From assembly GCA_023897205.1 (NCBI GenBank), contig JAHWDD010000001.1:1984001-2048000 (forward strand): a DNA stretch of 64,000 nucleotides. The letters are read 5' to 3'. The notes under the pieces are model-generated. The model was given only the letters and a program-made list of their open reading frames with translations. It did no database searches and was not told where the DNA came from. A program made the position numbers and the translations under genes. This document shows, in pieces, positions 55,408 to 64,000 of this stretch. How positions within the stretch are numbered: position 1 is the first letter of the stretch; each line of letters opens with the position of its first letter. The stretch is from Exophiala sp. HKRS030 (lineage: Eukaryota; Ascomycota; Eurotiomycetes; Chaetothyriales; Herpotrichiellaceae).

Positions 55408-56805
55408 ATGGGCAAGTTCAGCCTCAAGAAGGGTGACAATGATGACGACTCCAGCAGACTGGCCCTTTTCGGGTCCCGTTCGAAGTCCAAATCCCCTGCT
55501 CCTCCCACAAACAACCCCTACGCCCAGCCTGCAGTCCCTCCCGATCCGTACACAAGAGCAAAGATGAGTGCTGGAGTGGCTCCCCCTTCAGAGCAATCTT
55601 CAAAAGGTGGCTTCCATGCTGGACCGGGTCCTCTGGGTCATTCAGGATTGCCTGGTCCTGGACAGCAGAGACCGCCACAAGGCCGGGGCAACCCATATGG
55701 TAACAATCAGCCCGGTGGCTATGACAAGACGTACGACTCTACACAAGGGGGCTATGGCTCAGATAAATTTGGCAATCAGAATGGCTATGGTGGTGGTGGC
55801 GGTAGTGGCGGTAGTGGCGGCAATCCTTATGCCAGTGTACAGCAACCCAGCGGTACTTCACGGCAAGGCGGCTACGGGGGACTGGGCCCTTCCAATATCT
55901 ACGACAATGACTCCAACCGTGACGAGCTCTTCGGCGGTGCCCGGGAGCGTGTGCAGCAAAAGCAACAGAACCAGCCGAGCGGGCCCCCTGACTACCAGTA
56001 CAACTCAACCACCGATGGTGGCGATCGAAGCTACGGAGCATATGGAGATCGTCAACTCACAGCCGAAGAGGAGGAAGAGGAGGACATTCAGGCTACAAAA
56101 CAAGAAATCAAGTTTATGAAACAACAAGATGTGGCTTCCACCAGAAACGCCTTGCGGATCGCTGCTCAGGCTGAAGAGATGGGCCGCAATACTCTTGCTA
56201 GGCTGGGTGCACAAGGCGAACGAATGCACAATACGGACAGAAATCTCGATATTGGAAACAATCACATCAACATCGCAGAAGACAAGACCAAAGAACTGAA
56301 AACACTGAATCGAAGCATGTTCGCAGTGCACGTCAACAATCCTTTCACCGCGAAGGAAAGGCGGGCTCGACGAGATGAGCAGATTATGGAACGCCACCAT
56401 AATGAGAGAGAAGCCCGGGAAGCGACAAGGGAGGCTGCCTTCCAGAGTACTCAGCGTATGAATCAGAATTTCAAAGGGCTGGATGATGCTTCAGCAGCAC
56501 CTCGGGGGAAACAAAGTCTGGCTGAAAGAGCGAAATATCAATTCGAAGCAGACAGCGAGGATGATGCCATGGAAAATGAAATCGATCGAAATCTCGACGA
56601 CCTTACTGGGGCAGCCAAACGACTAAATTTGCTGGCACGTGCTACAGGTGAAGAAGTCGAACAGCAAAACCAATTGATTCAGAATATTGCGGAAAAGGTG
56701 AGTTTCATGATGCACATCTTGATTCATTAGCTGACAACAAGACAGAGCGACCGCTTCGACGACCGCTTGCACTTCCAAACCGAGCGTTTGAAGAGAATCA
56801 GATAG
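55408..56805 (+). CDS. sec9: Sec9/SNAP-25-type plasma-membrane t-SNARE
   Basis: Two exons, 55408-56697 and 56746-56805, joined across a 48-bp intron (branch CTGAC); 449 residues. Translation starts at MGKFSLKK, the usual fungal start. Residues 30-215 are a disordered, Gly/Pro/Tyr/Gln-rich arm with GGYG-type repeats (GGGGGSGGSGG). The first SNARE motif lies at about 228-296 (IQATKQEIKFMKQQDVAST.. EMGRNTLARLGAQGERM). The second is at about 385-449 and its last 20 residues come from the small second exon (IAEK joined to SDRFDDRLHFQTERLKRIR). There is no membrane anchor and no Cys cluster, as in yeast Sec9. It pairs with Sso syntaxins and the Snc synaptobrevin in exocytosis. Confidence 0.95.
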
Positions 56806-59800
56806 GGTTTTCTTGCAAATGGAAATATAGACGATATACTTCTTCATGGCAGTATCCCGTTCGAGGAAAAATATCGAGGGCTGCTTGATGGATGTCCCAG
56901 CTTGTGTCTTATTGCGGGGCAAATCGGAAGATACTTGTAGTGGTGCCTCACAGATCTGGATCAGCATGATCAGCCCGACCCGAGCGACGATCAACAACAC
57001 GATCGCATATCAAACGCTTACAACAACCTGTGAACCGTATGCTCAGGTCGATATACCTAGACGCCATTCATGAGCCGGAGTAATAATGTCTACACTATAT
57101 GATAGATCCATCAGGAAACAGCTCTCTGTTATCTGCGAGCAGAAATTGTCAGGTCCACTGGAAATACTAGCAGGGGCACTGGAGGTTGGATCGTATGTGC
57201 GCTCACCGCTGAATTGTCTAGCAGATCAGTGCTAATGGCGTTGGTTACAAGATTCTGCGGATTTGTTTATAGGTAAACATGAGTTTGGGTCTGGTCACAG
57301 GTTTCGAGCTCTGAAAAGCTTTGTTATGCACGGCGCAAAGCGATGAATCTGCCTGCCACAGATTTCTGAATTCTCATAGCTGCATTCGCTCTCAGACATC
57401 CCCTTCACGCATGGTCTTTGTGTGCTGAGCCTCCGGGGCATCGTCGATCTCTAATTTCATTCCTCGATCTGACGGAGTCAGGAATCGGATGCATTTTTTG
57501 ACATGCGAACAAGGGTACAATGGACACAGTCTGTAGGTACCTCCACTACAGAACATAATCTCTATCCTTTCCGGGTCAGTGCGTTCATGATTCGGCTAGC
57601 TAGTTGTGATGAAAAAATGTCCTAGCGAGTTTGGTAGCGAGATTGAATCTCACAGACCATCCAGCAGTCTTAGACTTGCGGAACGAAAAGGAGTAAGTTC
57701 ACATCCTTTGGGGCGGCTATATCGCACAGTACAGTAAGGGTCGGAAGTATTTGTGTGGCGTTCCCGGATCTGCAAAGATCGTCGATGTCTCGATGGGAGA
57801 CACCGGGGCAGATTCAACGACAAAATAATCCTTTCCGGAGTCCAATTTCAATAACTGCGCCATCGGATCTCGTTCGCCAGAGGGTCAACAGTGGATAGGA
57901 ACTCAATTAGCTCAACAAGACACCGATTTCACGGTTAGCACTCTCACAATCCAGGTCTCGTTGGGTGGAGGGTTCTGCCAGCCCTTTTCACCTACGCCTC
58001 CAGCAGGAAGGGGTTATTGGTTGACATGCCCTCTAGTTCAAGGTGTCAACGATGGGCTTTGGTGATGGTGGCTCTCGAAAAGACAGCTTGCACTTGGAAT
58101 TGGCCTTGGCAGGGTGTCACCGTCGCGGGCAAACTCTTCAGTTAAAGGGCAAAACAGGCGAGAGCAGCCTGAGTTTGGGACCCATCACCACAAACGAAAA
58201 GACTATCGAGACCCCGAGACCCCTAAACTCTTCTCTCACAAGCTCACAACAACAATAAGCTTCACCAACTTGAGCACCATGGAGCCAATTTCAACCCTAA
58301 ATCTTCCCCAATTGGGACCAAATTCGACCTAAGAATCCCCCGAGTGCAGAAATCAACCTCCACCAAAATGATCCAACACTTCGACTTCGTACAATAGTTG
58401 CGCAATAATAAGCCAGGTAGTGGCAGTCTCAGTAGTGCGATGCTAGGTCGGAGCTCTGAGGGCGATGACCCAAACTCGTCGAAGCGCATGCGCAATTCCA
58501 CTGTCATATATTCGCGCCCGGATCACCACTTACTTGGGAGCACTCACAGTATTATGTCTAGAGACACGATGGAGCGTTGAGCCTGCCAGAGGAGAGATGT
58601 CCTTACTCCGTACTTGGGATGCTGCTGCAGCGCTGTGATTCCGTGCGAAATGGGTGGTCAACCCCCCAAGCCAATAGTTGTCAGGTGCCTAACACCAGAG
58701 AAGGTCGCATGACGTCTACCAGCGTACAGTGTGAGCGGAAAAAGAGACACGACGATATCGGTGGATGAGTCGGTGGCCTTTTTTCCCACCACAAGGATCA
58801 GGCCTTGGGCGGCATTCCAAGCAGGGACCTGACGCCACCCGAGCGCCAGAGCAGCCCACTGCGAGCATCCTTGATCATAATGTTCCGAGCGGACATTGTT
58901 GGCTTCGTTTCAGAATGAGCTCCACCGGGCGCTAATTGAGGCCTCGAAACTCCGTTCAGAGGGTTGCTTATGGCGCCCCGGGGTGGAGTGGCAAAATGAC
59001 GATTGGGAATGAAAGTGAAGCAACGGCAAACGAACAGAGGCTGGATAGAGTGCCGGAGTAAAGAATCATTTGCCCTGGGCCACGGAAAAGGGACAGCCCG
59101 TACGTCAGTGAAGTCGAGGCAACTAATGGGCTTCTCAGCTTTCATCAGACCCTGCGTCGAGAGTTATACCGGCTTTCCCTCTCGTCTGGGACAGTCCGCA
59201 GGGTCTACTTTTAAATTGGTAAATGGATTGTATAGTTCGCTGGGTATTCGTGTTCCAGAAAAGGAGGCTGAGCAGTGGGCGACGATGATCAGCCATCGAA
59301 TCACAAAAACCGGAGCAACGACATACCAGCACTGATGGTTCAGCCCAGCATCTACCGGTGTGACACCAGAGAGCTGGCCCTCGGACCCAGTGCTACTAAT
59401 AACATTGCACAAGATCAGGGCAAAAGGAGGTAATGTACAGCACTAGGGGTGGCAAAAAACTGAAGCTACAGAGGCCATCATGCAGAAGCTCTGCATCTTC
59501 GACGGCAGGGTGTTAGTTCGGGATACACTTGGGATACACTTGGGATACAAGGATTATTGCAATAATCCTCGTACTCGTAGCATGAGGAACTGACCCAAGC
59601 CAACGGGCTCGGGATCACTGATCAGCGGCGGATGCTTCGACACCCTTCACGTGAACAGCTCATTCCCCAGCTTGATAGACAAAGATCTGCCGTGGAGCAG
59701 GATACAACCAAGATATTGCGTGCATAACAATCTCCTTTCCTCGCCGACGAGGCTACACATCACGGATTGTTGTCGTTGCGAAGTCTCCATGAAATGCGAT

Positions 59801-62641
59801 TTCATAGCACGACCAGGATGTGTCTAGAGGCAACAATATCCAAGAAGAAGCGCTCGGATGTCGGCACGACTATACTACCCAAACACTTCAGTCGACCGGT
59901 GGAGACTGTTGGGTGATGATTGAATTAGGACGAGGATGCTGCTTGGGTGCAAAACGCCATCTTACCAGGACAGTACTCCGTAGTACTCGTACGACTAAAT
60001 TTTCCCAAAGCGAAGAAGCAGAGGGCCGTACACTTAGAAAGACCCCGAAAGATAACCAAGGCTTGCTTGTCAACATTGTTAGCGGTGTTAGCGACAAGTG
60101 AGGAACGAGCAGGCGTCGGAACTAGGGACGAAGCAGGAAGCAGGTCGCGTCAGTGGCGTTTTCGTCACCTTTAATCTCTGCGGGTTTTGGGGGGGAAAAG
60201 GGAAAGGGAGGGAGGGGCGAGTGCACGGGCATCACTGGAGCCAGACGCCAAAGCCCATGGGCCCCTGTAAGCCACAAAATTAGAGGGCAAGGGAGCGATT
60301 GGTAGCACTGTTTACGATGGTATGGATACTCCCTACTGGAGTTCGCAGTTGTCCGGTGGTTTACTGAAGAAGCTTCGTTTCTGGAGTAAAGGAAGTCGAC
60401 GCAGCGTGTCGCAAGTCTGTTACAGTACAGTTGATGCATTTGGCTTTCACCCTCCGACCCTTTTGTGATCCCCTTCTTTTAGAAAAAGTGAAAGCGGTCT
60501 CAAATCTACTAATAAGTATGTTTACTTGCAAGGGACCAACCTGGGGAGACCTGGTCAGAGCCCAAAAGTGATTAATTACCTCTAGTACATACAGTCCTCC
60601 GTATCTTTCCCCAGTTCTTCCCCCATTGGTAGAGGCTGTCAGCCACTGATTGCAACTAACTAAGGGAGGTTGTAATGGGCATTTCTGCATCTGGCGTGCT
60701 CTCGTCTGCAACCCACCCCAACCTTTCCCATCTGCGGTACTGTACTCAGTTACGAATAATGTTCAGAACGGTCGATGGCACACCGCCTTATTCTTCCGTT
60801 CTTTTGATTCGACTGTTGGCCGACTCAGAGGGACTCGTACTAGATCGATAGTTTGCCGACTCCATCACGCTTTGCTCGCGTAGAATTGTGATTGAGTCAA
60901 GAGCGATGCAGTCTGGGAGGGTCTCTGGCTACCTGGCGACTTTTAGGTACTTACGGAGTACCTTAGAGCAGCTTTTCAACCACTCTCAGGCGGCGCTTCC
61001 TGCACCCCGCCGCTGCAAGAATACCTTACCTTGCGGACTAGGTAGGTAGTCATTTCCTCCCAATGCTCGCTCCATTTCGGAGGCGAGCATACTGTCCGTA
61101 GTGGACTGTGTGATTGCGTTTGCTTCCACCACCATATTGTATTGTTGTTTGTACTCTTTTGCTACAAGTATGAAAGCAACAGCATCACGGCCACATTCCG
61201 TCAATCAAAGTTGTGCTTGGCAGGCGCCTGCCAGTGGGAGACAAACAGACCAAGTGGGCAAGGTCAAAGGACGGGGTGGCTGCCGAAGCCTGCAGTGAGA
61301 CGAATGTGACAAGACGCCACCAAAAGCCCCCATCGTCGCCAGCAAGATGTCATCGCGCCAATGACTCTGTGGTCTCGCAATCCTCTGATACTCCATCCAT
61401 CCATTTCCGTTTCTCTCACAGGGCGACCTTTTCGCACTAGAAACGCCTCCATCTTTAATCTGGCATCCAACAGCCAAATCCACTCTTAATCGGTCTATCC
61501 ACTTCCGAATCAGCATCCCCGTCGTCCTCCTCCCTAAGCCTCACCCAGGGTCCCTCACACATCCCTGGTGCTGAGACCAACCTCCATCGCACAGGGCTCC
61601 AGTCGAACACTAGCCTTACCTGCCCGTGACCAGGCTACTGACCTCATCCCTGCCCCCGACCTCTGTATCCCTCCCGACCTAAAACTATACTGCCTCCACC
61701 GAAATCATCAAGTTCCGGCCTGGTGCATTGGTGTCCTGCCAGTCAACATTCCCTCCGGACTCTCCACTGCGAACGCCATCCAACTGCCATCTCGAGCTAA
61801 AACCACCCTGCATTAACAAGAGCCCAAGGGCAGTCCAAGCCGCGAGGGTGATGATGCCAGTCAATCAAGGTTCTCATCACTGCAAAGGGTCATTCCCACC
61901 GACGTAACTTTACAGACGCAAAGCACTGGCACTTGCTACGACAGCTGCTCATAACAACTTATCTACCCTCACATTCCCCACCCGTTGTGTGAACGGGCCT
62001 GTTTCTTCATACCTGCTCAGGAAGATATCAGACGAGCATTCCTCCATTCGAAACACAAGAGCCATTTCACCCATCGGAGAGGCACACCCAGTTGCATCCT
62101 ACCGCCAGCAAAACAACACACTCCCACACACCTTGTATCAACACCCGTCTCCCTCGACAGCCTCGGAGATTTGGACCAGCGCTGAGATCTTCGTCTGAAC
62201 GACCGTTGAAACTCAACTGCTTCCCAGAGGCATCACAACCTTTACACGACAGCCAATCCTGTCGATCTGCCGTTCGCCGAACTTGTTTGAGGATTGCGCA
62301 TCACTGCAGCATAAGGATACCTGCTATCAAAGTCAAAGGGGGCACTGCTCAATAATTCCCGCTATCGACGACAACAGCAATAGATCAGCATTCATCATCT
62401 GTGGATCGTTCATTGGCAGTTGTTGCCTCGCACTCTCTCCACACAATATCCTACATAACACTCGCCGATCTCCTTGATCAGAGTTGGATCGCCTCGACAC
62501 GTTTTCAGGAACCGGTATACTCTGCTGGCATTCTTCCACCACGACACAAATCGTCAACGTCCTGCTTCCAGTGGGATTCTTCTCGCGAGGCCTTTACATT
62601 GACGCCTCTAAGTTGTACTTCTCTTCCAAAACACCGCCCTC
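56806..62641. other. Long gene-poor region and leader of the C-terminal C2H2 gene
   Basis: About 5.8 kb without a recognisable gene on either strand; reading frames are at most about 115 codons and show no family traits. Features seen: TACTCCGTA/TACGGAGTA copies at 58604-58612, 59974-59982 and 60952-60960, a tandem repeat plus palindrome at 59520-59569, and a C-rich, probably transcribed leader from about 61.3 kb to the start of the regulator. Confidence 0.5.
59520..59569. repeat. Three 11-bp direct repeats followed by a perfect 20-bp palindrome
   Basis: GGGATACACTT occurs at 59520-59530 and 59531-59541 and begins again at 59542 (GGGATACAAGG). It runs directly into the perfect palindrome AGGATTATTGCAATAATCCT at 59550-59569. 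Confidence 0.85.
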
Positions 62642-63750
62642 ATGACGATGGTCATTGATAGCCAAGGTCGACAATACGGTGGCATGGGATACGACCACAT
62701 GTACCCAAGCATGCAGACGACACCGCAATTCAGCGACCCGTGGTCACATCAGACCAGCTCCTCCAACGCGTCTTTTCCTGCTCTATCCAAGACAGATAGC
62801 TCCAGGTCTACCATGTCGATGCCATATTCACACATGCCACCAGTCACTGGCTCAATGGCCCAAGGTAGCGCCTACTCTAGCACTGGATATTCTGGGACGG
62901 ATGTACTAAGTTTCCCTCAAGACATTCCACGCTCAACATATGAGCAGTCTTATCCTCCTACGTCGGCGACCACGTCGTCTTACACGCCATCATACACGTC
63001 CATGACCTATGCACAATCTCTCGCCCAGCAACAGCAACAGCAACAAAGTCAACATAGAAAGATGTCCGAGTAAGTGAACACCACATCCACACGTAAACCC
63101 AGGGTTTTCTGACGATTTGATATAGTGTCGACAGCTCCCGTGCTGCCAACGCCAGCTTCGGTGAGCTTGACGCCTCTCGGGGCATGCTCGCGCTTAGCCA
63201 CCAAAATCTTCATGACTTGACCCCTCGAAATATCTACGAAGCGCGTGCTCAAAGAGCTTCTGCGGACTCTTACGGCTTTCCTCAGACGGCCTCGGCTCAC
63301 TCATCCATCTCGAATGAATCTGGTCGCGGCTACCCCTACTATGCGCCCAGCTCTGTTGGATCTGTCGCCGATTCTGCAACCGACTATAGCTCGGCCGCTT
63401 CAGACGCCGGCTATGATTCAATGACAGTTTCGCGCACGCTGCCGCGACCAACGCAATTGCTCGGAGCGCCAATTGGACCTCCTGCCCCTCAGTCGATGAT
63501 GGGTCAATTCTCGTCGAAGATGTCGGGAAATACCCAAAAGAAGCACAAATGCAAAGTCTGCGATAAGCGCTTCACGAGGCCGAGTTCTCTACAAACACAC
63601 ATGTACAGCCACACGGGCGAGAAGCCGTTTGCCTGTGACGTTGAAGGCTGCGGCCGACATTTTTCAGTCGTGTCGAACCTGAGGCGTCATAAGAAGGTGC
63701 ACAAGGGTGACGGCACTTCGACCACCAGCCACTCTGATACGGAAGAGTAA
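62642..63750 (+). CDS. Two-finger C2H2 zinc-finger transcription factor
   Basis: Two exons, 62642-63069 and 63126-63750, joined across a 56-bp intron (GTAAGT, branch CTGAC, acceptor ATATAG); 350 residues. A second ATG lies two codons downstream. Residues 1-275 are disordered: Ser/Thr/Tyr/Met-rich (SYTPSYTSMTY), a Gln run near 130-137 and a Ser/Asp-rich block. The two classical fingers near the C-terminus have spacing C-X2-C-X12-H-X3-H (Cys285, Cys288, His301, His305) and C-X4-C-X12-H-X3-H (Cys313, Cys318, His331, His335), linked by TGEKPF. The segment RPSSLQTHMYSHTGEKPFAC and a short acidic tail (SHSDTEE) are typical of a conserved fungal regulator. I do not assign a named orthologue. It has a long leader upstream. 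Confidence 0.88.
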
Positions 63751-64000
63751 GGGCCCGAAGTAAGAGAACACAATGTTATTACCCTGAATTGATGCGCAAA
63801 ACTTTTGCGTGTCATATGTGGTTTTTCCTTGCTCCATGTACAACACCTTTTGAGCGCGACGAACCGGAGCAGCACGGCGCTATGTACAACAGGTGTTTAT
63901 TTAGAAATGGTCGGGGAAGATGGAAAAAGCCAGGTGCTTCTCGCATCGACACCGGCATCAAAGAAATTGCCCCAAATCAAGTTCGATTCACGACATTCGC
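63751..64000. other. 3' flank of the C2H2 gene
   Basis: The last 250 bp of the window; no coding feature seen. Confidence 0.5.

Noticed and set aside
61205..62557. Several short frames upstream of the two-finger C2H2 gene
   Set aside because: They lie in a C-rich leader, many lack an ATG, and none is conserved in appearance. Some could act as upstream ORFs, but I cannot show it.

Overview
The window is nuclear chromosomal DNA of a filamentous ascomycete (Pezizomycotina). The evidence is short introns (45-190 bp, mostly 48-65) with GT..AG ends and CTGAC/CTAAC/TACTAAC branch points, a CIA84-like pentatricopeptide protein, the fungal DUF3807 and DUF1776 families, and an AspRS-DUF2156 fusion known only from fungi. 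Overall character fits Eurotiomycetes/Dothideomycetes, possibly a Chaetothyriales-like black yeast, but the order is a guess. I recognise no rRNA, tRNA, CRISPR array, intact transposon or secondary-metabolite core gene.

Layout. 1-12.8 kb is a dense housekeeping block: get4 (cut by the window edge) divergent from sec66, a CIA84-like complex I assembly factor divergent from orc3, a DUF3807 gene, a GRE2-like reductase, the NAD(P)H-hydrate dehydratase and a complex I accessory subunit. 13.4-16.7 kb holds one long coiled-coil protein of unknown role. 18-27 kb holds two adjacent large C2H2 zinc-finger genes with similar finger arrays. 26.8-29.8 kb is gene-free and rich in microsatellites. 29.8-33 kb is a plasma-membrane H+-ATPase with a probable 5' UTR intron, followed by about 5.7 kb without a recognisable gene. 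38.6-40.1 kb is a secreted Ser/Gly-rich protein.

41.3-47.8 kb is the most interesting part: a divergent pair made of an alpha/beta hydrolase (erdH candidate) and an aspartyl-tRNA synthetase fused to a DUF2156 aminoacyl-transferase domain (erdS). This is the architecture of the fungal tRNA-dependent sterol-aspartylation system: ErdS charges tRNA-Asp and moves Asp onto ergosterol, and ErdH removes it. 48.8-56.8 kb returns to housekeeping: the Wss1 DNA-protein crosslink protease, a DUF1776 protein, Vps33 and Sec9, the last two head to head. 56.8-62.6 kb is another long gene-poor stretch leading to a two-finger C2H2 regulator.

Several divergent neighbours share a process: get4/sec66 (post-translational ER targeting), vps33/sec9 (SNARE-mediated fusion) and erdH/erdS (ergosterol aspartate turnover). 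A 9-bp word, TACGGAGTA or its complement, recurs at least 11 times in the intergenic DNA and is unexplained. Exon boundaries were worked out by hand from splice signals plus reading-frame and family continuity; no transcript data were available.
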